NCBI RefSeq assembly: GCF_029350945.1
Contig: NZ_JARKMS010000003.1
Location: 433,069-475,738, forward strand
Length of the DNA stretch: 42,670 nucleotides
Direction: 5' to 3'
Source of the DNA: Maribacter huludaoensis
Lineage (GTDB): Bacteria; Bacteroidota; Bacteroidia; Flavobacteriales; Flavobacteriaceae
Both the position numbers and the translations under genes were made by a program. Of this stretch, positions 17,413 to 26,254 are shown piece after piece. The notes below the pieces were generated by a model. It did not search any database. It saw nothing but the letters and a program-made list of their open reading frames with translations, and was not told the DNA's origin. Position 1 is the first letter of the stretch, and each line of letters begins with the position of its first letter.

Positions 17413-17985
17413 ATGAAAAAAACTATACTACTAATAGCTTGCTTTAACTTATTTATTTCCGTTGGACTTGCCCAAAATTTCAGAGGCTTGGATAAAAGTC
17501 CGTTGGATAGGGTGTATTTACCGGACCACTTTGCTCACGACATAAAATTTGCTCCAGAAAGAAATCTACCAGATTTCCCTATTTTAAGGATTGATTATAG
17601 CAGACCTCAAAAAAAAGGTCGCCCAGTTTTTGACGGTATGGTCAAATACAATGAAATATGGCGACTTGGAGCCAATGAGGCAACGGAGATCAAAGTATAC
17701 CAAGATGTTAAAATAGATGGCAAATTACTTAGGGAAGGTACCTACACCATGTACGCTTTACCTACTAAAAAGATTTGGACCATAATATTCAATAGGGATA
17801 TTGATCAATGGGGACATTATAGCTATGACGATAATAATGATGTTCTAAGAGTTGAAGCCCATGTTTTACAAAACGATCGACCAATAGAAGAATTTACCAT
17901 TCAATTTGAAGATTCTGAACAAGGTGTTGCCGTAATGTATATTGCTTGGGATATGAACAGGGTAGAGATTCCTATAAGTTATTAA
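17413..17985 (+). CDS. exported DUF2911 protein
   Basis: 190 residues. The signal peptide ends in VGLAQ. The body matches DUF2911, a Bacteroidota periplasmic family: LRIDYSRPQKKGRPVFDG, VKYNEIWRLGANEATEI, REGTYTMYALP, WTIIFNRD and DQWGHYSYD in the expected order. The function is unproven. The AraC-type gene starts 16 bp after its stop, so the two may share a transcript. Confidence 0.9.
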   Translation: MKKTILLIACFNLFISVGLAQNFRGLDKSPLDRVYLPDHFAHDIKFAPERNLPDFPILRIDYSRPQKKGRPVFDGMVKYNEIWRLGANEATEIKVYQDVKIDGKLLREGTYTMYALPTKKIWTIIFNRDIDQWGHYSYDDNNDVLRVEAHVLQNDRPIEEFTIQFEDSEQGVAVMYIAWDMNRVEIPISY

Positions 17986-18001
17986 AACTATATAGTCAAA
18001 T

Positions 18002-18865
18002 TTGAAAAATATACCGGATATATCATTTCAAGATGCCGATAATAAGCACAGTTTTGAGTGTTTAAATCTGACCAAGTTCTTTGCTAGAATCCCTGAAATA
18101 ACAGACCACAACCCTACCCTACCACACAAAATTCATTTTTTTGCGTTATTGATCGTTACAGATGGCAATGGCACACATCAAGTAGATTTAGAAGATTATA
18201 CCGTACAAAAAGGATCGGTACTGAAATTGGCAAAAGGTCAAGTTCATGCTTTTCAAAAGAATGCCACATACAAAGGATTTTTAGTATTGTTTACAGAAGA
18301 TTTTGTGATGAACCACTTCTCAAAATCCTCAATCAATATGATCTCACATCTCTATAATTACCACGTTACATCCCCTATTTCAGAAAATGAAGAGTTAAAC
18401 CATAGCTTTTTACAGGAATTAAATGAAGAGCTTAGGAATTCAAATGATTATGCTAGAAATAATATAGTAGCCTCTTTGATCAATCTTTATTTATTGAGAC
18501 TTGAACGGGAATTTGATCAGCAATTGCCCCATAGTAATGCAAAGAATTACACCATTTTCATCAAATTTAAAAACTTAGTAGAACAAAATTATGCTACTAC
18601 AAGAAATGTGAAAGACTATGCCGAAATGCTTAACATTACTACCAAACACCTAAATGAAATAGTTAAGGAGTTTACCTTGGACACGGCTAAAACCTTTATT
18701 GACGGTTACGTAATTCTTGAAGCAAAAAGATCAATTGTCAGTACAGATAATGGCTTTAAAGAAATAGCGTACGAAATTGGCTTTAATGAGCTAACAAATT
18801 TCACTAAATTCTTTAAAAAAAATACTGGTGTTTCTCCTAAAACATTCAGAAACAGCTTAATATAA
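18002..18865 (+). CDS. AraC family transcriptional regulator
   Basis: 287 residues from a TTG codon at 18002; no ATG occurs early enough to keep the N-terminal domain, so a TTG start is likely. Residues 1-150 form a cupin-like sensing domain (VTDGNGTHQVDLEDYTVQKGSVLKLAKGQ...). The last 100 residues carry two helix-turn-helix units: VKDYAEMLNITTKHLNEIVKEF and FKEIAYEIGFNELTNFTKFFKKNTGVSPKTFR. The ligand is unknown. The nearby ABM/SnoaL lipoprotein gene, 98 bp downstream with its own promoter box, is a plausible target. Confidence 0.9.
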   Translation: MKNIPDISFQDADNKHSFECLNLTKFFARIPEITDHNPTLPHKIHFFALLIVTDGNGTHQVDLEDYTVQKGSVLKLAKGQVHAFQKNATYKGFLVLFTEDFVMNHFSKSSINMISHLYNYHVTSPISENEELNHSFLQELNEELRNSNDYARNNIVASLINLYLLRLEREFDQQLPHSNAKNYTIFIKFKNLVEQNYATTRNVKDYAEMLNITTKHLNEIVKEFTLDTAKTFIDGYVILEAKRSIVSTDNGFKEIAYEIGFNELTNFTKFFKKNTGVSPKTFRNSLI

Positions 18866-18924
18866 TTACTCATATTTACCATTCTTAGCTTCATATTGAT
18901 AACAGAATACCACTATTGCCATTT

Positions 18925-18932
18925 TAGTTTTG
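18925..18932 (+). promoter_or_regulatory. -7 promoter box TAGTTTTG
   Basis: An exact TAnnTTTG match ends 31 bp before the ATG of the ABM/SnoaL lipoprotein gene, a normal leader length. No -33 TTTG is found at the best spacing; the AraC-type protein encoded upstream may help activation. Confidence 0.5.
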
Positions 18933-18963
18933 CAGTGTAGAATTACACTTAAAATTAACTAAA

Positions 18964-20427
18964 ATGAAAACTATGAAATCAAAATTATTCGCAATTAGTC
19001 TGTTTACTATGGCAATAGCCAGCTGTAACAGCCCAGAAAAAAAAGTGGAGACTGTTTTAGAAGTAACCAGTTTCAATATCAAGACCACCGTAAGTGAATT
19101 GGAATTTAATAAACTTGATGCTGAAATAGAAGAAACTTTTACAAGTAAGCAGCCTGGTTTTATTAGACGCCAAAGCGGTGTTGACAAACAGGGAAGATAT
19201 GTGGTATTGGTATATTGGAAATCACTTGCCGATGCAGAAGCTTCAATGAATAAATTTATGTCAGATGGGTCTGTTGCCAGCTATGCAGGTATGATCGATG
19301 GTTCTTCAATGAAGATGTCCCGTTTTACAATAACCGATGAATTTATAGCTACGAATAGCACATTTACAGAAGTAATGACCTTTAAATTAAAGGAAGGTGC
19401 CAATGTTGAAGCTTTTAATACGATAAACGACCGGGTTGGACCAGAATTCAGTGAAAAACAAACCGGATTTTTACAACGAATTACTGGGTTTAATAAAAAA
19501 GGAGAACAAGTTGCTATTGCGTATTGGGATACAAAAGCGCATTCAGATGCAGTAATCAATGATTTTATGAATGCCGCGGTTGCTAAAGAATTCATGGGGA
19601 TGATGGATCAGTCTACCATAGATATGATCAGATTTCAATCACTAACCTCTTTAAAGAACGTAAAATTATCTAATAAAGACAAAGTAGTTGCATTATTGAA
19701 CAGCTTTAATACAGGTGACCAAACACCTATTTCTTACATTAATCCTAATACGTACATTCAGCACAATTTAGATGTAGCAGATGGCTTACAAGGTTTTGGT
19801 GAAGTAATGCAACATGCCCCGGAAGGCGGATTTAAAGCAAATGTACTACGTGCGTTTCAAGATGGGGATTATGTGTTTACGCATACTGAATATGATTTCT
19901 TCGGACCAAAAGCAGGATTTGATATTTTTCGATTTGAAGATGGAATGATCGTTGAGCATTGGGACAACTTATTACCTGTTCAAAAGCCAAACCCAAGTGG
20001 AAGAACTCAATTTGACGGCGCCACTACTTTGACCGATCCAGATAAGACAGAAGCAAATAAAGCTGTAGTTAGAGGTTTTATAGAAAATGTGCTTTTAAAT
20101 CATGAAATGGATAAGGTAACCAACTACATCAACCCAGCAACCTACATTCAACATAATCCCGCTGTGGCAGATGGTTTAGATGGTTTTGGGGCAGCAATGA
20201 AATATTTTGCGGATAACGATCTGGTAATGCAGTATGATAAACTACATATGGTTTTGGGTCAGGGCAACTATGTGCTTAGCGTTAGCGAAGGTAAATTCGG
20301 TAAAGGCGACCATACCGCTTATTATGATTTATTCAGATTGGAAAATGGTTTAATTGTAGAACACTGGGATGTTATTGCTACAATACCTGCAAAATCTGAA
20401 TGGAAAAACGAGAACGGAAAATTTTAA
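18964..20427 (+). CDS. lipoprotein with two ABM-like and two SnoaL-like domains
   Basis: 487 residues. The signal peptide ends in the lipobox IASC (Cys20). Residues of about 30-125 and 126-225 are two related ferredoxin-like (antibiotic biosynthesis monooxygenase, ABM) domains sharing QPGFIRRQSGVDKQGRYVVLVYW and QTGFLQRITGFNKKGEQVAIAYW type cores. Residues of about 230-350 and 365-480 are two SnoaL-like domains, each with YINPxTYIQHN, VADGLxGF, and a final E-H-W-D. Both pairs arose by duplication. ABM domains oxidise or degrade aromatic rings or haem; SnoaL folds act as hydrolases, isomerases or cyclases. A four-domain anchored version is unusual and its substrate unknown. Confidence 0.85.
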   Translation: MKTMKSKLFAISLFTMAIASCNSPEKKVETVLEVTSFNIKTTVSELEFNKLDAEIEETFTSKQPGFIRRQSGVDKQGRYVVLVYWKSLADAEASMNKFMSDGSVASYAGMIDGSSMKMSRFTITDEFIATNSTFTEVMTFKLKEGANVEAFNTINDRVGPEFSEKQTGFLQRITGFNKKGEQVAIAYWDTKAHSDAVINDFMNAAVAKEFMGMMDQSTIDMIRFQSLTSLKNVKLSNKDKVVALLNSFNTGDQTPISYINPNTYIQHNLDVADGLQGFGEVMQHAPEGGFKANVLRAFQDGDYVFTHTEYDFFGPKAGFDIFRFEDGMIVEHWDNLLPVQKPNPSGRTQFDGATTLTDPDKTEANKAVVRGFIENVLLNHEMDKVTNYINPATYIQHNPAVADGLDGFGAAMKYFADNDLVMQYDKLHMVLGQGNYVLSVSEGKFGKGDHTAYYDLFRLENGLIVEHWDVIATIPAKSEWKNENGKF

Positions 20428-20596
20428 TTCCCTCTAGAGAGTAAAACAACTCAGGGCAAGCCATGAGGCATTCAAAAGAAACAAACTTCTAAATTAAAGG
20501 CAGGCCTCAGGGTATTATACCCTTTGGCGGTGACAATAAAATTCTTAGCAAAGGAATAGCCGTTAACACGGTTGTTCCTTTTAAAAGGTTCAAAAT
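20428..20596. other. structured intergenic region with several inverted repeats
   Basis: The 169-bp gap holds CTCAGGGCAAGCCATGAG (20450-20467, CTCA/TGAG stem), the odd palindrome AGGGTATTATACCCT (20509-20523), and a hairpin at 20550-20581 in which AAAGGAA pairs with TTCCTTT and CCGT with ACGG. It ends in the palindrome CCTTTTAAAAGG at 20577-20588, just before the methyltransferase ATG. The word CTCAGGG occurs twice. It may contain a terminator plus a repeated palindromic element; it matches no riboswitch I know. Confidence 0.5.
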
Positions 20597-21223
20597 ATGA
20601 TAATTGCAGCACAGCAAAAAATAGCAGCTACATTGGCAAATTTGTATGAAGATGCCAAATACGATGATATAAGAATAATGAAGGCTTTGACGAAAAGCAC
20701 TCTAGGACCTATACGACCCATACATTTTAAGGATACCTACCTGGCCATCTCAAAAAAGCAAGGAGAAGATATAGTACATCTTATTAAAGAAAATGGAATT
20801 AAAAATATGGTTGAATTCGGTTCTTCATTCGGTATATCTACTTTGTATTTAGCCGAGGGTATTCTAGAAACAAATGGCAGTATTGTTACCACCGAACTTA
20901 TAGATTCTAAAGCAAAAAAAGCCATTGAGAATTTTAAAAATGCTGGTGTTGATCACCTAATAGAAATGAGAATTGGCGATGCTATGGAAACACTTAAAGG
21001 ATATGCGGAACCTATAGATTTATTATTTCTTGATGGATGGAAAGATTTATACCTATCCCTTTTTCAAATGCTAGAACCCAATTTCCATAGTATAACAATA
21101 GTATACGTGGATAATGCGGAAATGCACGATACAAAACGATTTTTAAAAGAAATGCAACAAATCAACAAATACCATTTAACACCAAAACATGACGGTAAAG
21201 TGGTTATCATTAATTCTAAATAA
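20597..21223 (+). CDS. SAM-dependent O-methyltransferase-like protein
   Basis: 208 residues. The Rossmann core is visible: NMVEFGSSFGISTLYLAE is the SAM-binding glycine motif (VEFGxxxGxS), SIVTTELIDSK holds the acidic residue at the end of strand 2, DAMETL follows, and DLLFLDGWKDLYLSLFQML is the metal-associated D-G-x-K region of family 3 O-methyltransferases. VYVDNAEMHDTKRFLKEM matches the next strand. It heads a tight run: the zinc-ribbon gene begins 1 bp after its stop, followed by the MsrQ-like and NmrA-like genes. The substrate is unknown. Confidence 0.87.
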   Translation: MIIAAQQKIAATLANLYEDAKYDDIRIMKALTKSTLGPIRPIHFKDTYLAISKKQGEDIVHLIKENGIKNMVEFGSSFGISTLYLAEGILETNGSIVTTELIDSKAKKAIENFKNAGVDHLIEMRIGDAMETLKGYAEPIDLLFLDGWKDLYLSLFQMLEPNFHSITIVYVDNAEMHDTKRFLKEMQQINKYHLTPKHDGKVVIINSK

Positions 21224-21224
21224 C

Positions 21225-21422
21225 ATGAGTGATATAAAAATTTGCCCAACATGTGGCAGTAAGTCAAAATTCAAAGAAAAAGATGGTGTAACCACGTACA
21301 CCGCAGTGCAAGATGATGAGGCATTCAAAAAAATTGGTCAAATGAAAAAGGCAATGCAAAAGTTTAAGGACAAAGCAGAAGCTTTGGAAAAAGAATTGAA
21401 CGAACTAAAAGCCTCTTTATAA
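21225..21422 (+). CDS. small zinc-ribbon/coiled-coil protein
   Basis: 65 residues from ATG 21225, which follows the methyltransferase stop by a single base; a longer in-frame start would overlap that gene. It begins MSDIKICPTCGSKSKFKEKDG with one CPTCG knuckle, and residues of about 28-63 form a charged amphipathic helix (MKKAMQKFKDKAEALEKELNELK). With only two cysteines, zinc binding would need a dimer or partner. The function is unknown. It is translationally linked to both neighbours. Confidence 0.75.
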   Translation: MSDIKICPTCGSKSKFKEKDGVTTYTAVQDDEAFKKIGQMKKAMQKFKDKAEALEKELNELKASL

Positions 21423-21423
21423 T

Positions 21424-22047
21424 ATGCCATTTATAAAAAAGAATTATGGTTGGATCATAGTAACCATTCTTGCCATAATACCTATGTTCATTTTAAGTAC
21501 TATGTTTAAAATTGATACTTCTAATGGGTTTGTTTTCACTTTAGTTGAAAATGGAGGTAAAGAAGGCATGTCAACTTTAGAAATGTTATATCATATCACA
21601 GGTGAATTTTCAATAAGATGGATGACCTCCGTGTTGACCTGTACTCCGTTTTTTATCCTGTTTGGTATCCATAATCTATTTGTAAGACAAGCTATGGGTA
21701 TAGCTACGGCTATATGGAGTCTGTTGCATTTTGTCATATTTATTTGGGCAGAAGGTTTTTCAGAAACCTTTACCCAATTCAATTATATAGCCGGATTCAT
21801 AGCCGTTTTAATATTGATTCCGTTGTTGTTCACTTCAAGCAGAAAGTGGATGAAAAAATTAAAACGAACATGGAAAAAGCTTCAAAGTTTGGCATATTTG
21901 GCTATTATACTTAGCCTTTAACACGTAGCTATTTTAGAGAAAACATGGATGGTTTATGCCATAATTGTTGGTATTGGCTTTTTCATTAGAATACCGATAA
22001 TAAAAGAGAAAATAATCGCATTAAGAACAAAACAAGTAAAGCTGTAA
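21424..22047 (+). pseudogene. MsrQ/YedZ-like haem membrane protein interrupted by in-frame TAA
   Basis: The frame runs 165 codons to a TAA at 21919-21921, then stays open in the same frame for 41 more sense codons to TAA 22045-22047, one base before the next ATG. The joined protein of about 207 residues matches the ferric-reductase-like membrane subunit MsrQ: LYHITGEFSIRWM, IWSLLHFVIFIWAEG, LLFTSSRKWMKKL, W-K-K-L-x-x-L-A-Y-L, then H-V-A-I-L-E-K-T-W after the stop. The stop replaces one Leu codon (TTA to TAA fits) just before the third conserved haem-ligand His. MsrQ feeds electrons to the methionine sulfoxide reductase MsrP; no msrP is seen here. A sequencing error or read-through is possible. 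Confidence 0.78.
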
Positions 22048-22920
22048 ATGAATAAAAATACTAATACTATGAAAATAGCAGTAACATCGGCAAGTGGAAA
22101 ATTAGGTGCATCAATTGTAAAGCATCTTATCTATTTAATAGGAAAAGAAAATGTAATCGGCATTGCCAGAACACCTGAAAAAGCTACATATTTAAATGTA
22201 GAAATCAGAAAGGGAGACTACAATAACCGCGAGGATTTTAATGAAGCATTACAAGGTGTAGATGCCGTTCTTTTGGTGTCAGGTATGGATGAACCTCAAA
22301 AACGAATTCAGCAACACAGAAATGTGATTGAAGCTGCCAAACAAAATGGAGTACAAAAAATAGTGTACACCAGTATTGTGGGAGATGAAATTAATAACGC
22401 CTTCAGCCCTATTGTAGAAAGCAACCGCCAAACAGAAAAAGACGTACAGAATTCCGGACTCAACTGGGTTATTGGAAGAAACGGAATTTACATAGAACCA
22501 GATTTGGAATATATAGATACCTATGTAAAAGAAGGAAGAATAGAAAACTGTGCCGGTCAAGGAAAATGTACCTATACCAGCCGAGAAGAACTAGGTTTTG
22601 CCTATGCAAAATTACTCGTAGAAAACAAACATAATGGCAATATTTATAATTTAGTCGGCGAACCCGTTACACAAAGTGAGTTGGCAGAAAACATCAATAA
22701 GGTGTATGGTACTAACTTGATCTATAATTCAGTAACAATTGATAGTTATGCAGCAGATAGAAAAGCCGCATTAGGTGATTTTATGGGTACGGTAATTGCA
22801 GGCATTTACGAGGGAATTAAAAACGGTGCCAATGATGTACACTCAGATTATGAAAAGGCTGCAGACAGAGAGCATAAAACACTTATTGATATGATTACAG
22901 AATTCAAGAATGATCAGTAA
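22048..22920 (+). CDS. NmrA-like NAD(P)-dependent oxidoreductase (QorB type)
   Basis: 290 residues. The N-terminal motif IAVTSASGKLGASIVKHL binds the dinucleotide, and GIARTPEKA at the end of strand 2 has the Arg that favours NADPH. DAVLLVSGMDEPQKRIQQHRNVIEAAKQNGVQKIVYTSIV is characteristic of NmrA/QorB-like atypical SDRs, quinone reductases or redox sensors. The usual catalytic tyrosine motif of SDRs is absent, as in the family. It starts immediately after the MsrQ-like frame and ends the methyltransferase-led unit. Confidence 0.88.
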   Translation: MNKNTNTMKIAVTSASGKLGASIVKHLIYLIGKENVIGIARTPEKATYLNVEIRKGDYNNREDFNEALQGVDAVLLVSGMDEPQKRIQQHRNVIEAAKQNGVQKIVYTSIVGDEINNAFSPIVESNRQTEKDVQNSGLNWVIGRNGIYIEPDLEYIDTYVKEGRIENCAGQGKCTYTSREELGFAYAKLLVENKHNGNIYNLVGEPVTQSELAENINKVYGTNLIYNSVTIDSYAADRKAALGDFMGTVIAGIYEGIKNGANDVHSDYEKAADREHKTLIDMITEFKNDQ

Positions 22921-23077
22921 CGGCTAATAATCTATTTTGCCATACGCATAGTGCAATCTAATAAACTATTAAAAAATGTATACATTATTTTAATTCTACC
23001 AGTTCACAAAAAAGGGATAGGAATACTAAACTAGTATAGTTAACTTTAAGATACTATTCATCATCAAAACTATCTTA

Positions 23078-24067
23078 ATGAACATTGCTGTATTCAGTAC
23101 CAAATCTTATGACCAAGAGTATTTTGAAAAGTATAATGCCGATTATGACTATAATTTTTCATTTTATGAAACCGCTTTAAATCCAGATACTGCCAAACTT
23201 TCGGCAGATTGCAATGTGGTATGTGTTTTTGTAAACGATGTAGTCAATGAAGAAACTATTAAAATATTATCCGCCAACGGTATAGAACTAATAGCACTAC
23301 GCTGCGCTGGCTACAACAATGTAGATTTAGAAGCTGCGGAGAAAGAAGGCATAAAGGTAGTAAGAGTACCTGCCTACTCACCAGAAGCGGTTGCAGAGCA
23401 TGCCTTGGCTTTAATATTGACCCTTAACCGTAAAACACACAAAGCTTACAACCGGGTCAGGGAAGGCAACTTTTCATTAAAGAACCTTATTGGTTTCAAC
23501 CTGAGCAATAAAACCATAGGTATTATTGGAACAGGAAAAATTGGAGCAACATTCGGTAAATTATTAAAAGGTTTTGGTAGTAAGCTCATTGCATATGACA
23601 TTGCTGAAAATGAAGAATTGGTAGCTGCAGGAGTAGAATTTTTACCGCTTGAAGAAGTATTTCAACAGTCGGATATTATATCGTTGCACTGTCCTTTAAA
23701 CAAACATACCAAGCATATCATCAATAAAGCATCTATTGCTAAAATGAAAGATGGTGTTATGATCATCAACACCAGTAGAGGTGCCCTGATCAAAACGGAA
23801 GATGCCATTGCCGGACTTAAAGATAGAAAAATAGGATATTTGGGAATCGATGTTTATGAGCAGGAAGAAAATCTGTTTTTTGAGGATCATTCAGAACATA
23901 TCATTCAAGATGATATGATATTGAGACTATTAAGTTTCCCTAATGTGTTGATTACATCGCATCAGGCATATTTTACAAAAGAAGCAATGGATCAAATAAC
24001 TACGATCACTTTAAACAATATTAAATCATTTGAGACAGGTAGCGAGTTAGAAAACGAGGTAAAGTAA
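23078..24067 (+). CDS. ldhA: D-lactate dehydrogenase (NAD-dependent, fermentative)
   Basis: 329 residues, the same length as Escherichia coli LdhA, with which it shares the N-terminal FSTKSYD, LRCAGYNNVDLEAA, VRVPAYSPEAVAEHAL, GIIGTGKIGATFGKLLKGFG and DVISLHCPL-type segments. Catalytic residues are present: Arg in INTSRGAL, the Glu in the YEQEENLFFED region and His in TSHQAYFT. It reduces pyruvate to D-lactate with NADH in the cytoplasm. The MDR reductase gene follows after 21 bp, so a joint transcript is likely. A weak TAACTTTA box lies about 30 bp upstream. Confidence 0.93.
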   Translation: MNIAVFSTKSYDQEYFEKYNADYDYNFSFYETALNPDTAKLSADCNVVCVFVNDVVNEETIKILSANGIELIALRCAGYNNVDLEAAEKEGIKVVRVPAYSPEAVAEHALALILTLNRKTHKAYNRVREGNFSLKNLIGFNLSNKTIGIIGTGKIGATFGKLLKGFGSKLIAYDIAENEELVAAGVEFLPLEEVFQQSDIISLHCPLNKHTKHIINKASIAKMKDGVMIINTSRGALIKTEDAIAGLKDRKIGYLGIDVYEQEENLFFEDHSEHIIQDDMILRLLSFPNVLITSHQAYFTKEAMDQITTITLNNIKSFETGSELENEVK

Positions 24068-24088
24068 CGAATTTCAATTTTGGAGGAC

Positions 24089-25048
24089 ATGAAGGCATTT
24101 ACCAAGTATAAATATGGCGGTCCGGAGATTCTTCAAATGGAAGAAGTTGCTAAACCGGTAGTTAAAACCAATCATATTTTGGTAAAGGTAATGGCAAATT
24201 CCGCTAACCCGGCGGATTGGCATATTCTACGGGGAAAGCCCTTTTTTGCTAGATTTTCGTTCGGACTTTTTAAACCCAAGGATGCTATATTAGGTGCTGA
24301 TTTTGCAGGAATTATAGAAGAAATTGGTTCTGGCGTGCAGCATTTTAAAATTGGAGAACATGTATTTGGTGAAATGTTAGGTGGTGGTGCTTTTGCAGAA
24401 TTTGCTTGTGTTCCGGTCAATGTCTGTGCCAAAATGCCAGAACATGTAAAATTTAATACCATGGCGGGTGTTCCCATTGCCGGTCTAACAGCTTATCAGG
24501 CCATAATTACGCATGGTAACATAAAAAATGGAGAATCTGTATTGATTAATGGGGCATCTGGTGGTGTGGGTCATTTTGCGGTCCAAATTGCCAAGGCATA
24601 CGGAGCACATGTTACGGCTGTATGTTCTTCCAGAAATTCGGACTTTGTAAAATCAATGGGCGCAGATAATATCATCGGGTATGATAAGGAAGATATTCAC
24701 CAGCATAAAGGAGATTATGATGTAGTCATTGATGTTCATGGCAATCTAACACATTCCGATTACACACGAATGGGCAAAAGAGGTGTTATGGTCGGTTTTA
24801 CTACTATAGGACATATGTTTGCCGTTTTATTGAAAAAAGCTTTCAGTAAGTTCCCATTAACCCAATTTACGGCTGAAGCGAATACTAAAGATTTGAAAGT
24901 TTTGGCCTCACTTATTAATGAAGAGCGCATCAAGGTCCACATAGAAAAGTCATATCCGTATACCCAGATACCTGAAGCAATAGCACATATTGAAAAAATG
25001 CGTACACGAGGTAAAGTGGTAATGGTTTGGAAAGATATTCATGAATAG
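24089..25048 (+). CDS. MDR-superfamily NAD(P)H-dependent reductase
   Basis: 319 residues from ATG 24089, preceded closely by GGAGG, one of few Shine-Dalgarno-like runs in the window; a TTG three codons upstream is less likely. The GroES-like half holds PADWHILRGKP, GADFAGIIEEIG and G-E-H-V-F-G-E; the Rossmann half has LINGASGGVGHFAVQIAKAYGAHVTAVCS. Structural zinc cysteines are missing, so it is a quinone-oxidoreductase or alkenal-reductase type rather than a zinc alcohol dehydrogenase. The substrate is unknown. It follows ldhA. Confidence 0.9.
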   Translation: MKAFTKYKYGGPEILQMEEVAKPVVKTNHILVKVMANSANPADWHILRGKPFFARFSFGLFKPKDAILGADFAGIIEEIGSGVQHFKIGEHVFGEMLGGGAFAEFACVPVNVCAKMPEHVKFNTMAGVPIAGLTAYQAIITHGNIKNGESVLINGASGGVGHFAVQIAKAYGAHVTAVCSSRNSDFVKSMGADNIIGYDKEDIHQHKGDYDVVIDVHGNLTHSDYTRMGKRGVMVGFTTIGHMFAVLLKKAFSKFPLTQFTAEANTKDLKVLASLINEERIKVHIEKSYPYTQIPEAIAHIEKMRTRGKVVMVWKDIHE

Positions 25049-25133
25049 AAGGTTATTCTCCATTATCGCAATAGAAATTGTCCTATAATTTATTAATTGT
25101 TTAAACTATTCCTATCTTATAGCTTTATACCTT

Positions 25134-26243
25134 ATGAACATGAAAAAATATACAATTGCCCTAGCATCGTTAGTAACAATTATTTGTTTTACGAATTGTA
25201 AAAACGCAACAAAAAAAGCGAATGATGCTCCTATCGAAAATGATGCAAAAGAAATTGTTTACGCAAGTGAGGTAATACCGTTCTTTGATGATTGGAAATT
25301 AATTTTGGGCGATGGTTCAAATGCGGGAATAGCCAATAACTTTGAAAATAAGGATTTCTTTTACGTTGCCAATGACGGCAAGGATGATTGGGTAGTTTTT
25401 AAAGCACCCAATGGTGGCAATACCCATGGTTCTTCAAATAATACCAGAACCGAACTGGCGCAAATTAAAAAGTGGTATCCTAAAACGGCAAATGATAAAC
25501 TAACGGCAACTTTGAAAGTAATGAATGTTTCTTCAACTGGTGATGCCCGTGTGGCAGCAACCCACTCGGTAGTTGTGGGTCACATTCATAGCGCAGATGC
25601 CTTTGAAAACGAGCCATTGAAAATCTTTTACAAAAAATACCCAGGTCATACCAAAGGATCTGTATTTTGGCATTATGAGATCAATACCGCGGGCGATGAT
25701 AATTCTAAGAGATGGGACTACTCTACTGCTGTTTGGGGCAATGATTTTTCGGTAGTTGGTGAAACTGTGGATACCTATCCTGCGGAACCTGAAGATGGCA
25801 TAGCGCTAGGTGAAGAATTCAGCTATGAAGTTGTTGTAAAAGACGGCATTATGAGCTTAAAGTTTATGAGTGACGGACATGAAACCAAAACGTTTACCAA
25901 AAATTTACTGGAATCGGAATACCCAACGCAGGCGGATATACCTGAGCAAACCAAGAAATTGTTTTTCCCTATTGGTCAAGATGGTATGGAACGCAAAGAG
26001 GCATACGCTGGTGAAGGCTGCTTTTTTAAATTGGGCGCTTATAATCAAACCAATGGAAAATCTCCAGATGAAAACATGAACTGGTGTTCAGGTGCAGAAA
26101 CCCATGGTGGCGATATTCAAAAGCAATATGCCGATGGCAATTATGCAGAAGTTTGGTTCAAAACCGCTAGTATAGAAGTTAGCGATGCTGCAGTATCAAA
26201 TGAAGGGTATTTCTCTAAAAACGATGATTACAAATCAAAGTAA
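25134..26243 (+). CDS. PL7 family alginate lyase lipoprotein
   Basis: 369 residues; lipobox FTNC (Cys22). The alginate_lyase2 jelly roll shows R105-T-E-L, the H150-I-H152 strand (VVVGHIH) and FFKLGAYNQ at 297-305, the three family motifs. Beta-elimination of alginate would use His152 and Tyr303. The usual Gln of the Q-I/V-H motif is His150 here, which may alter the preference between mannuronate and guluronate. As a lipoprotein it probably acts at the cell surface. No SusC/SusD pair or other lyase is nearby, so it is not part of a polysaccharide locus in this window. A -33 TTG (25097) and TAGCTTTA box (25120-25127) lie upstream. Confidence 0.9.
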   Translation: MNMKKYTIALASLVTIICFTNCKNATKKANDAPIENDAKEIVYASEVIPFFDDWKLILGDGSNAGIANNFENKDFFYVANDGKDDWVVFKAPNGGNTHGSSNNTRTELAQIKKWYPKTANDKLTATLKVMNVSSTGDARVAATHSVVVGHIHSADAFENEPLKIFYKKYPGHTKGSVFWHYEINTAGDDNSKRWDYSTAVWGNDFSVVGETVDTYPAEPEDGIALGEEFSYEVVVKDGIMSLKFMSDGHETKTFTKNLLESEYPTQADIPEQTKKLFFPIGQDGMERKEAYAGEGCFFKLGAYNQTNGKSPDENMNWCSGAETHGGDIQKQYADGNYAEVWFKTASIEVSDAAVSNEGYFSKNDDYKSK

Positions 26244-26254
26244 ACCTTTAATAC

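Noticed and set aside
20428..20596. SAM riboswitch before the methyltransferase
   Set aside because: None of the conserved cores of SAM-I, SAM-II or SAM-IV type could be recognised; only generic hairpins are present.
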